From NCBI GenBank assembly GCA_022447685.1, contig JAKVAO010000055.1, positions 1-18,244 of the forward strand: a stretch of DNA of 18,244 nucleotides, in the 5' to 3' direction. Source of the DNA: Candidatus Caenarcanales bacterium. Lineage in GTDB: Bacteria > Cyanobacteriota > Vampirovibrionia > LMEP-6097. Both the position numbers and the translations under genes were made by a program. Below, piece after piece: positions 7,943 to 14,892 of the stretch. How positions within the stretch are numbered: the stretch's first letter is position 1; the number at the start of each line of letters is the position of its first letter. Below the pieces are notes generated by a model. That model had not been told where the DNA came from. It worked only from the letters and a program-made list of their open reading frames with translations, and made no database searches.

Positions 7943-9409
7943 ATGAGAAGCTTGAATGAAAAGTGTGGGATATTTGGAATTTTTGGTGATCAATTCGATG
8001 TCAGTCGTCTAAGTTTCTATGGCTTATTTGCCTTACAACACAGAGGACAAGAAGCAACTGGAATTGCTGTCTCTAACGGTGAAAAGATAAACTGCTACAA
8101 AGACACTGGTCTAGTAAACCAAGTTTATTCCGAAGAAACTATCTCATCTATGCAAGGCTTCATGGCTATAGGACATGTTCTCTATACAACATGTAAAAGA
8201 GGTACAGCAGATCATATACAGCCTGTAACTCCGAAGAATACTAATATAGCCTTAGTTCATAATGGTAATTTACCAAGCACCAAAGCTCTTGAAGCATTTC
8301 TCAAGTCTGAAAATATCAATATCGAGAATATGAATGACTCAGAAATGATGGCAGAAGCTATCAGTCACTATGTTGAGCAGGGTTTTGAGTTAGAAGATGC
8401 AGTTAAAAAAAGTTACCCCTTATTTACTGGTGGTTTCTCTGTTCTTGTTATGAACAACGATTCACTTGTAGCAATCAGAGATGAATATGGCGTTAGACCT
8501 TTTTCTATAGGTAAATTAGAAGATGGCTATGTTTTCTCATCCGAGTCATGTTCTTTCAATACTATTTCAGCAGAGCTTCTAAGAGAAGTTATGCCAGGCG
8601 AGATGGTCGTGGTAAACAAAAGAGGAATTAGATCAGAGCAACTAGCCTTACCTAAACCTAAGTTAGATATATTTGAATTTGTTTACTTTGCTCGTCCAGA
8701 CAGTACTATCAACGGCAAATTAGTTCATGAAGTAAGGAATAGAACAGGTTTGCAGTTAGCAGACGAATACCCTCTAGATGTAGACATGGTAGTACCTGTC
8801 CCAGACACAGCCATACCAGCGGCAAGTTCTTATGCCAGGAAGCTCAACATACCATTTGAAATGGCATTAATCAAAAATAGATATATACAAAGAACTTTCA
8901 TCCAACCCAATCAGAGACTGAGAAAGATGGGTGTAAAGATGAAGCTTAATACACTAGATCCTGTCATCCAAGGTAAAAGAATTGCTCTAATCGATGATTC
9001 AATAGTTAGAGGAACTACATCTCAGCAAATAGTTCAATCACTTTATGAAGCTGGAGCCAAAGAAGTTCATTTCTTAGTCTGCTCTCCTCCAGTACGTTTC
9101 CCGGATTTCTATGGTGTTGATACACCGAAGCAGGACAATCTAATTGCTGCAACTAAGTCACTAGCTGAGATTAGAGAATTTATTGGAGCCACTTCAATGT
9201 ACTATGTAAGCCTAGATGGTTTAATATCAGCTATAGGTCTTCCACCTAAACAGCTTTGCACTTCTTGTTTTACTGGTGAATATCCAATTAATCTTCATGA
9301 AAGAGACATAGAAGTTAAATTCGACTTGAAGCATGACCTAGATAGCTTTTCCGATAAATCCTATGGTAAGCAATTCTTCAAAGACAAAGTAATCTATAAT
9401 CATTTCTAA
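7943..9409 (+). CDS. purF: Amidophosphoribosyltransferase
   Basis: Catalyses the committed step of purine synthesis, PRPP plus glutamine to 5-phosphoribosylamine, in the cytosol. At 488 aa it has the usual length. It begins MRSLNEK before CGIFGIFG, so a 7-residue propeptide is presumably removed to expose the N-terminal nucleophile Cys8. Glutaminase motifs LQHRGQEATGIA (31-42), VHNGNL (105-110) and Asp132 are present. The PRPP domain carries VPVPDTAIPAA (284-294), KNRYIQRTFIQP (311-322) and the PRPP loop LIDDSIVRGTTS (349-360). Two oddities: the HVRY-type segment that binds glutamine reads HVLYTTCKRG (78-87), with Leu80 at the usual Arg, and two of four usual Fe-S cysteines are Asp (Asp242, Asp388) while Cys439 and Cys442 remain. 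The PurN-like gene follows 4 nt later. Confidence 0.95.
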   Translation: MRSLNEKCGIFGIFGDQFDVSRLSFYGLFALQHRGQEATGIAVSNGEKINCYKDTGLVNQVYSEETISSMQGFMAIGHVLYTTCKRGTADHIQPVTPKNTNIALVHNGNLPSTKALEAFLKSENINIENMNDSEMMAEAISHYVEQGFELEDAVKKSYPLFTGGFSVLVMNNDSLVAIRDEYGVRPFSIGKLEDGYVFSSESCSFNTISAELLREVMPGEMVVVNKRGIRSEQLALPKPKLDIFEFVYFARPDSTINGKLVHEVRNRTGLQLADEYPLDVDMVVPVPDTAIPAASSYARKLNIPFEMALIKNRYIQRTFIQPNQRLRKMGVKMKLNTLDPVIQGKRIALIDDSIVRGTTSQQIVQSLYEAGAKEVHFLVCSPPVRFPDFYGVDTPKQDNLIAATKSLAEIREFIGATSMYYVSLDGLISAIGLPPKQLCTSCFTGEYPINLHERDIEVKFDLKHDLDSFSDKSYGKQFFKDKVIYNHF

Positions 9410-9413
9410 GTAA

Positions 9414-10097
9414 ATGACTTCCGTAAATCATAGTGACAATAATAATATTTTCAAAATTTTAATTCTAATTTCTGGCTCAGCCAGTACAGCCGTAGCTGTG
9501 CACGAAGCAATAGAGTCCAAGCAGCTAGCAAATATTGAAATTAGTAAAATAATTACTAATAGTCCAAGAATTTCTGGGATTAGAAATCTCATCAGAGCTG
9601 GATTTCCAGAAGAAAAAATAAAAGCTATAGACAAAAAAGAAATCAATAACGAAAAGATTTTTAATGAAAAGCTCTTCAAGTCAATCAATGAAGTAAGACC
9701 TGATCTTATATGTCAGTTTGGTTGGCTCTGCAAAACCCCAGTTAATCTAATCAAAGCATATCAAGGTAAAATCATTAATCAACACCCAGGACCACTAGAT
9801 ATTGCAGATGGAACCTTTGGTGGCAAAGGAATGTATGGTATCAATGTTCATAAAGCTGTCATAGACTACGCTAAAAAGAATCCAAGTTTTACTCATACTA
9901 AAGCAACGACACACTATGTTACTGAAGAATACGACGAAGGTGAAATAATAGCAACCAAAGAATTAGCAATAGATATAAATGAAAGTCCGGAAGCTTTTGC
10001 GAAAAGACTCTTGCCATTAGAACACCAACTTCAAATAGAAGTTATAGAAAAAATCCAAACTACACATTCCCAATCTGGTTCAATATCCTGTTCCTGA
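9414..10097 (+). CDS. PurN-like formyltransferase (probable GAR transformylase)
   Basis: A 227-aa formyl-THF-type transferase. Its place after purF suggests it formylates GAR to FGAR, the substrate of PurL. The PurN catalytic residues are visible: Asn122 and His124 in INQHPGP (121-127) and Asp174 in EEYDEGEII (171-179). The rest diverges from E. coli PurN: the phosphate loop reads SGSASTAVAV instead of GNGSNL, a motif FGGKGMYG (135-142) follows the active site, and residues 215-227 are a Ser/Thr-rich tail. I therefore withhold the name purN, although the role is likely. It has no Shine-Dalgarno site and starts in an AGTAAATG junction just after purF. A TATAAT at 9395-9400 inside the purF end could be a secondary promoter with a 7-nt leader. 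Confidence 0.8.
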   Translation: MTSVNHSDNNNIFKILILISGSASTAVAVHEAIESKQLANIEISKIITNSPRISGIRNLIRAGFPEEKIKAIDKKEINNEKIFNEKLFKSINEVRPDLICQFGWLCKTPVNLIKAYQGKIINQHPGPLDIADGTFGGKGMYGINVHKAVIDYAKKNPSFTHTKATTHYVTEEYDEGEIIATKELAIDINESPEAFAKRLLPLEHQLQIEVIEKIQTTHSQSGSISCS

Positions 10098-10217
10098 TTA
10101 GTTGAAATAAACTTACTATTGATAGATTCCATCTTTATGTATCATCCAAATCTATTACTCCATCTATAAATCAACAGAAAATTTTCCTTAAGATTGAGTT
10201 AATATCTATATATAAGC

Positions 10218-10232
10218 CCTAGTAAGTCTAGG
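10218..10232. promoter_or_regulatory. Inverted repeat in the -35 region of ddl
   Basis: CCTAG (10218-10222) and CTAGG (10228-10232) are perfect inverted arms around TAAGT, ending 3 bp before the extended -10 of ddl. This is where a -35 or a regulator would bind, so it is a candidate operator. The rest of 10098-10250 is AT-rich with nothing else recognisable. Confidence 0.35.
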
Positions 10233-10235
10233 TTC

Positions 10236-10244
10236 TGCTAAATT
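10236..10244 (+). promoter_or_regulatory. Extended -10 promoter of ddl (leaderless)
   Basis: TGCTAAATT (hexamer 10239-10244) puts the predicted transcript start at about 10251, exactly the A of the ddl ATG. No Shine-Dalgarno site is present. Confidence 0.45.
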
Positions 10245-10250
10245 AAAACT

Positions 10251-11291
10251 ATGCAAGTTCAAGAAACAATGACTATTAACAAAAACAGTAAAATTGTAGT
10301 ACTAGCTGAAGGATTTTCAGCAGAAAAAGAAATATCTATTAGATCTGCCAAAAACACAAGTAATCTACTTATTGAAGCTGGTTTTATCAATAGTAAATGT
10401 TTATACGTAAGCAACAAAGAAGATCTCAAAAAAATTATTGATCTCAGACTAGAATCAGAAATTGACCTAGCTGTACTCATGACACATGGAACCCACGGCG
10501 AAGATGGAGCCTTACAGGGTTTACTTGAAATGCTAGAAATTAAATATACAGGCTCAAAACTAAAAGCAAGTGCAAACTGCATGGATAAATTGAGTACTAA
10601 ACAAATCCTAAAATCTGAAGGCTTAAAAGTTTTTCCAAATCTAAATCTAAAGCAGTTAAAAACTGATACTAGTTTATTTCCGATAATGCTCAAAGCAAGA
10701 GCAGACGGCTCTAGTGTTGGGATAGAGAAAATTGAAAGCTTAGCAGAGCTTGAGAATAAACTTAATACAGAAGCAGGTTTAAAAGAAGAAATTGAATCAC
10801 AGCAAATTTTCATAGAACCTTTCACTGCTGGAATTGAACTTACAGCAAGTATTATTCCTTATGATGAAGTACTTTATCAAGAAATAGGAATAGATTTAAC
10901 AAAATTCAAAGCAAACAAAAATATTAATATTGATGCAGATTTAGTATCACTAGCTTTACTTAGATTAGTTCCAGAAAATGACTTTTATGATTATGAAGCT
11001 AAATACACAGCTGGCATGACTAAATTTGAATTACCAGCACAGATCCCAGAAAGTCTAAGCCAAAGAATTCACGAAATAGCTCTCAATGCATACCAAGCTT
11101 TAGAATGCTCTGGCTTTGCTAGAGTTGATTTCATAATCTCAGGAGATCTTGAACAAGAAGCCGAAATTAATATACTTGAGATTAATACACTTCCTGGCAT
11201 GACTGATACTAGTGATTTACCAGCTCAAGCTAAAGCTTCTAATATAGCTTCAAAGCAGCTAGTAGAAATTTTGGTGAGAACCGCTCAGTAA
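10251..11291 (+). CDS. ddl: D-alanine--D-alanine ligase
   Basis: ATP-grasp ligase that joins two D-alanines for the peptidoglycan stem peptide, in the cytosol. The 346-aa protein shows the N-terminal HGTHGEDGALQGLLEMLEIK block (HGxxGEDGxxQG), YTGS, the ATP-binding KARADGSSVGIEK, FYDYEAKYTAGMT, FARVDF and the Mg-binding INTLPGMTDTSDLPAQAKA. All main motifs are present, so it should be active. The motif block and length match Ddl rather than the D-Ala-D-Lac ligases, though sequence alone does not fully fix specificity. ATG 10251 is chosen because it coincides with the predicted transcript start; ATG 10269 is an in-frame alternative. The stop codon directly abuts the ATG of the downstream permease gene, so the two are probably cotranscribed. 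Confidence 0.93.
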   Translation: MQVQETMTINKNSKIVVLAEGFSAEKEISIRSAKNTSNLLIEAGFINSKCLYVSNKEDLKKIIDLRLESEIDLAVLMTHGTHGEDGALQGLLEMLEIKYTGSKLKASANCMDKLSTKQILKSEGLKVFPNLNLKQLKTDTSLFPIMLKARADGSSVGIEKIESLAELENKLNTEAGLKEEIESQQIFIEPFTAGIELTASIIPYDEVLYQEIGIDLTKFKANKNINIDADLVSLALLRLVPENDFYDYEAKYTAGMTKFELPAQIPESLSQRIHEIALNAYQALECSGFARVDFIISGDLEQEAEINILEINTLPGMTDTSDLPAQAKASNIASKQLVEILVRTAQ

Positions 11292-12299
11292 ATGAAAAAA
11301 ATTCAATTATATCTAGCAATAATAATTCTAAGTTTACTCTATTCACTAGTGCTATTTGCAGATTTCATAGCGCCATATGATCCTATAGAACAGAATCCCC
11401 AAGCTGGCTATGCTGCCCCAGCTAGAATTAAAATTGATTCTCAAGGGCTCTATATAAATAAACAGCAATATCAAATCAATATAGAAACATACAAAAAAGA
11501 AACTATAGAGACAGATGAAAAAATCTATTTAGAGTTCCTAAAATCTAATTCCGAATCTCAATTAAAACTTTTCAGATTAGATAGCCAAAAATCAGAAGAT
11601 AAAATTTATCTACTCGGTGCTGACCAATTAGGAAGAGATCTCTTTTCACGTATTGTGCATGGCGCAAAGCCAAGTCTTACTATTGGTTTTCTTGGTTTAC
11701 TAATCATATTCCCGATTGGAGTAATCTACGGGGCAATATCAGCCTACTCTATTCCAATCATAGACAATATTATGATGCGCATAGCTGAAGCACTAATGAG
11801 TTTTCCAAGTTTCTATCTTTTGATTATACTTGCCTCCTTATTACCTGCAAGTCTCAGTAACAGTGAAAGATTTGCTCTGATAACTTTTATACTTTCATTC
11901 ACCTCTTGGGCTGGACTCAGCAGAGTTATAAGAGGTATGCTACTTTCAATCAAATCTGAAAACTATATATTAAGCTCTGAAATCATGGGCAACAGCAGCT
12001 TCAAAACCATCTACCAACATTTAGTTCCTCAAACATTCTCATACTTAGTAGTAGCTGGAACTCTCTCTGTACCAGGCTTCATTATTGGTGAATCAGCACT
12101 AAGTTTTCTAGGATTTGGAATCAATCAACCAGATCCAAGCTGGGGAAATATTCTAAGTGAAGCCAAGCTTCTTAGTAATATTATGACTAAACCAGTACTT
12201 TTAATATGTCCCGCATCCTTAATTTTTCTTGCTGTTTATAGCTACAATGTACTGGGTGATTATTTAAGGGACAAACTCGACCCAAGACAAAAACACTAG
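11292..12299 (+). CDS. Peptide/oligopeptide ABC transporter permease, DppC/OppC type
   Basis: Inner-membrane permease subunit of a peptide-type ABC importer. Residues 5-27 form the first membrane helix, followed by DFIAPYDPIEQNPQAGYAAP, typical of the OppC N-terminal domain. An extracytoplasmic stretch (about 45-105) of a size seen in one DppC subfamily leads into LLGADQLGRDLFSRIVHGAK (107-126), the usual entry to the binding-protein-dependent permease domain. Further helices follow, with the EAA-type coupling loop SSEIMGNSSFKTIYQHLVPQ (228-247) and SALSFLGFGINQPDPSWG near the end. It normally pairs with a DppB-type permease, ATPases and a binding protein, none of which is here. Its neighbour ddl hints at, but does not prove, a cell-wall peptide substrate. 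It starts in an AGTAAATG junction with no Shine-Dalgarno site. Confidence 0.9.
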   Translation: MKKIQLYLAIIILSLLYSLVLFADFIAPYDPIEQNPQAGYAAPARIKIDSQGLYINKQQYQINIETYKKETIETDEKIYLEFLKSNSESQLKLFRLDSQKSEDKIYLLGADQLGRDLFSRIVHGAKPSLTIGFLGLLIIFPIGVIYGAISAYSIPIIDNIMMRIAEALMSFPSFYLLIILASLLPASLSNSERFALITFILSFTSWAGLSRVIRGMLLSIKSENYILSSEIMGNSSFKTIYQHLVPQTFSYLVVAGTLSVPGFIIGESALSFLGFGINQPDPSWGNILSEAKLLSNIMTKPVLLICPASLIFLAVYSYNVLGDYLRDKLDPRQKH

Positions 12300-12323
12300 T
12301 TAAAAACTCAGAATGTTAAAAAC
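12299..12323 (+). repeat. Direct repeat GTTAAAAAC x2 upstream of apt
   Basis: GTTAAAAAC occurs at 12299-12307 and 12315-12323, 16 bp apart start to start, just before the apt -10. It could be a regulator site, or chance in AT-rich DNA. No consensus -35 overlaps it. Confidence 0.25.
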
Positions 12324-12333
12324 AATAATAGAT

Positions 12334-12339
12334 TATAAT
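12334..12339 (+). promoter_or_regulatory. -10 box of apt (near-leaderless)
   Basis: A consensus TATAAT ends 7 nt before the apt ATG. The predicted transcript start near 12346 leaves a one-base leader. There is no consensus -35 and no Shine-Dalgarno site. Confidence 0.5.
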
Positions 12340-12346
12340 TTAAAGC

Positions 12347-12901
12347 ATGACAAACTTAATAAACAAAAGCGCTATCAAAGATAGAGTTCTTAATTCTATA
12401 AGAGAAGTACCTGATTTTCCGAAGCCTGGAATTAACTTTAAAGATATAACTCCAATACTTCAAGACATAGAGCTTTTCAACGATGTCACCAATTATTTTA
12501 TACATGAAATTTCTGAACTTGAATTAGATGCAGTTATCGGTATAGAATCCAGAGGTTTTATATTCGGAATGCCACTTGCAAGTCAAATAAAAAAATCATT
12601 CGTACCAGTTAGAAAGCCTGGAAAACTACCAGCAGCCACGATCAAAGAAACATATATCCTTGAATACGGGGAGGATAGCTTAGAGATACATGAAGATGCC
12701 TTCAAAAATGGCTCTAAGAATATTTTGATTGTTGATGATTTACTTGCAACTGGAGGAACAGCTTTAGCAACGTATAACTTAGTAAAAAAACTTGGTGCTG
12801 AAAATGTAACACTAATTACTCTTATTGAACTTAGTTTTCTTGGGGCTAGAACCAAACTTGAGGATAATGGCTTAAATGTAAAATCTATGATTTCATATTA
12901 G
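12347..12901 (+). CDS. apt: Adenine phosphoribosyltransferase
   Basis: Purine salvage enzyme: adenine plus PRPP to AMP and pyrophosphate, in the cytosol. The 184-aa protein matches Apt throughout: VPDFPKPGINFKDITPIL (21-38), GIESRGFIFGMPLA (65-78), FVPVRKPGKLP (85-95), ETYILEYGEDSLEIHEDA (101-118) and the PRPP loop LIVDDLLATGGTALAT (127-142). The length is normal. It draws on the same PRPP pool as PurF upstream. ATG 12347 follows the TATAAT by 7 nt. Its TAG stop lies 3 nt before the next ATG, within an AGTAAATG junction, so the 94-aa gene is probably cotranscribed. Confidence 0.95.
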   Translation: MTNLINKSAIKDRVLNSIREVPDFPKPGINFKDITPILQDIELFNDVTNYFIHEISELELDAVIGIESRGFIFGMPLASQIKKSFVPVRKPGKLPAATIKETYILEYGEDSLEIHEDAFKNGSKNILIVDDLLATGGTALATYNLVKKLGAENVTLITLIELSFLGARTKLEDNGLNVKSMISY

Positions 12902-12904
12902 TAA

Positions 12905-13189
12905 ATGTACTCAAGAGGATATTCTAGCTATGCTTGGTCTAAGCAGCCACAGAATGGCTTTAATAAAAGTATCAGAACAGAACTTAATACCAAACATGAA
13001 TTAACTGAGTTCTTACAGAAATTCTCTGCCTCTGTATTAGAATCCCCTAAGGCTAAACTAGAAATCACAGAAAGTAATGAATCCACAAATGCGTATACAT
13101 TTAGATGGATAGAGGATGGACGAGCTAAGTATATTAAGCTTAACTTCATCAAAAATACCTGGCTCCCCCTCGATAAAATATACCAATAA
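12905..13189 (+). CDS. Hypothetical protein, 94 aa
   Basis: No family recognised. The product starts MYSRGYSSYAWSKQPQNG (Tyr/Ser-rich) and ends TWLPLDKIYQ. The middle (about residues 24-60) alternates charged and hydrophobic residues and may form a helix followed by strands (AKLEITES, AYTFRWIE, YIKLNFI). There is no signal peptide, membrane helix or Cys. It starts 3 nt after the apt stop in the AGTAAATG junction and probably shares the apt transcript. A tiny ORF with its own Shine-Dalgarno site begins 23 nt after its stop and was split by the insertion sequence. Confidence 0.7.
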   Translation: MYSRGYSSYAWSKQPQNGFNKSIRTELNTKHELTEFLQKFSASVLESPKAKLEITESNESTNAYTFRWIEDGRAKYIKLNFIKNTWLPLDKIYQ

Positions 13190-13212
13190 GTGAAAAGAAA
13201 TTGAGGTAATTA

Positions 13213-13227
13213 ATGTCCAATAAGAAA
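13213..13227 (+). pseudogene. 5' piece of a tiny ORF split by the IS21 element
   Basis: ATG 13213 has a Shine-Dalgarno GAGGT (13203-13207) at 5-nt spacing, then MSNK before the insertion sequence begins. If the element and one copy of TAAG (13221-13224 or 15711-15714) are removed, the frame runs on as KDFEAAYGHLNTFMDTY and onward to TAA at 15784-15786, giving 27 codons. The good ribosome-binding site and the kept frame support a real small gene; an IS-linked deletion of a longer gene is the alternative. Confidence 0.4.
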
Positions 13228-13243
13228 TTGCATATTTTCCCCT

Positions 13244-13277
13244 TAATTACCCGGTCAGTTGCGGCATAATTACCCAG
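13244..13277. repeat. Left-end IS repeats, two copies at 23-bp spacing
   Basis: TAATTACCCGG (13244-13254) and TAATTACCCAG (13267-13277) start exactly 23 bp apart. They are the inverted counterparts of the three right-end copies and are likely transposase (IstA) binding sites. Confidence 0.8.
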
Positions 13278-13320
13278 TCTTTTTTAGTAATAATAGAACT
13301 TCATCAAAAGGAGATGAAGT

Positions 13321-14892
13321 TTGTCAAATAGGAAATTTAATATGGATGTAATAAAAGAAATAGCTCGCTTATCCGAGAGAGGTCAAAGTAAAGCAGAGAT
13401 TGAGAACATAACTGGTGTGACTCGTAAAACGATACGTGGATATTTAGATAAACTAGCTAAAGCAAATTTAAAGTTTGCAGACTTAGAAAAGCTGTCTAGT
13501 CGTGAGATTCAGAAGTTACTTTTTCGAAATGATAAATCAAATCAGAAGAAAACCCAACCTAATTGGGACTACATTTATCAAGAATATCAAAAGAAAAGTG
13601 TAACTCTTCAATTACTTTGGTATGAATTTATCGATGCTCATCCAGATGGCATAAGCTATACAAGATTTACTAAATATTTTAATGAGTTTAAAAAAACTCT
13701 AAATCCATCTATGAGACAAATTCACAATTATGGTGAAAAATGTTTTTTAGATTTTGCAGGTCATACTATCCCAGTCAATGACTCAAAAACAGGTGAAGTT
13801 AAAAATGCACAAATTTTTGTCGCTTGCTTAGGGGCGAGTAACTATACTTTTGCTTTTGCAGTTGAGAATCAAAGTCTAGAGAATTGGATTTACTGTAATA
13901 AGAAAGCTCTTGATTTCTTTGGGGGAGTACCAGAAGTACTAGTGCCTGATAATTTAAAATCAGCTGTTAATAAAGCTTGTAGATATGAACCTAGTATTAA
14001 TAAAAGCTATTTGGATTATGCAAAGCACTATGATGTAGCGGTAATGCCAGCAAGAGTAAGAAAACCACAAGATAAAGCTAAAGTGGAAGTTGCAGTGCAA
14101 ATCGTTGAGAGATGGATTCTTGCTGCATTAAGGAAGGAAACTTTTTTCAGTATCAATGAACTTAATCAGAGTATTGCAAAACTTCTTGAACAGTTGAATA
14201 GCAAAGAATTTAAAAAACTAGATGGGAATCGAAAATATATTTTTGAAAAATTTGAAAAAGAAAAACTAAAGCCTTTACCAGAAGATTCATTTGAACTACA
14301 GCTCTGGAAAAAAGCTAAAGTGGCTCCAGATTACCATGTAGAAGTAGAAAAACATTTCTACAGTGTTCCGTATAAATATATAAGTAAGAAAGTTGATATT
14401 GGCTTCAGTATACACACTGTAAATATTTTTTATGAAAATCAATTAATTGCTAAACATTTAAGGAGCTATGATAAACATAAATACAGCACCGTTGATGAAC
14501 ATATGCCTAAAGGACATCAGGAGCATAGTTCGTGGAGCCCTGAGAAGATAAGAGATTGGGCTTTAAAAATCAGTGAAAATACAGCTAAATTAATTGAGCA
14601 AATTCTAGCAAAAGGAAAATATCCAGCAATTAATTATCGTCCCTGTATAGGAATTATTAGGCTTGAAAAGCAATATGGGAAAGAGAGGGTTGATAAAGCG
14701 GCTCTAAGGTTACTAAAGTATGGTTTCCGGAATTCGGGTTATCAAAGCATGAAATCCATTCTTAAAAGAGGATTAGAGAATGAACCATTAGAAGATTTTT
14801 CGGAAGAAAAAGTCAAATTAGAGTTCCATGAGAATATTCGTGGGGCAGAGTATTACCAAGAAGAAAAGGAGAAATTCAGTGCTAATCAATGA
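13321..14892 (+). CDS. istA: IS21-family transposase IstA
   Basis: DDE-type transposase that acts with IstB. The 523-aa protein begins with a helix-turn-helix (about 20-45: SKAEIENITGVTRKTIRGYL), has the rve-type catalytic core with Asp144 (CFLDFAG), Asp210 (VLVPDNLKSA) and Glu256 (KAKVEVAVQ), and ends with a Mu-transposase-like C-terminal beta region (HFYSVPYKYISKKVDI). It starts at TTG, not ATG. The choice is fixed by a strong Shine-Dalgarno AAAGGAG (13307-13313) 7 nt upstream. Its end overlaps istB by 14 nt. Length and motif order are normal and no damage is seen. Confidence 0.93.
   Translation: MSNRKFNMDVIKEIARLSERGQSKAEIENITGVTRKTIRGYLDKLAKANLKFADLEKLSSREIQKLLFRNDKSNQKKTQPNWDYIYQEYQKKSVTLQLLWYEFIDAHPDGISYTRFTKYFNEFKKTLNPSMRQIHNYGEKCFLDFAGHTIPVNDSKTGEVKNAQIFVACLGASNYTFAFAVENQSLENWIYCNKKALDFFGGVPEVLVPDNLKSAVNKACRYEPSINKSYLDYAKHYDVAVMPARVRKPQDKAKVEVAVQIVERWILAALRKETFFSINELNQSIAKLLEQLNSKEFKKLDGNRKYIFEKFEKEKLKPLPEDSFELQLWKKAKVAPDYHVEVEKHFYSVPYKYISKKVDIGFSIHTVNIFYENQLIAKHLRSYDKHKYSTVDEHMPKGHQEHSSWSPEKIRDWALKISENTAKLIEQILAKGKYPAINYRPCIGIIRLEKQYGKERVDKAALRLLKYGFRNSGYQSMKSILKRGLENEPLEDFSEEKVKLEFHENIRGAEYYQEEKEKFSANQ

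Noticed and set aside
10259..10825. 188-codon frame on the - strand within ddl
   Set aside because: It lies antisense to a clearly conserved ddl, has a low-complexity Ser/Leu/Phe composition typical of a shadow frame, and shows no family motif. Other - strand frames in purB, purL, purQ, apt and the secreted-protein gene were rejected for the same reason.
14828..14830. ATG 14828 as the istB start
   Set aside because: It is deep inside istA without a Shine-Dalgarno site, while GTG 14879 has a perfect one and gives the usual IstB length.
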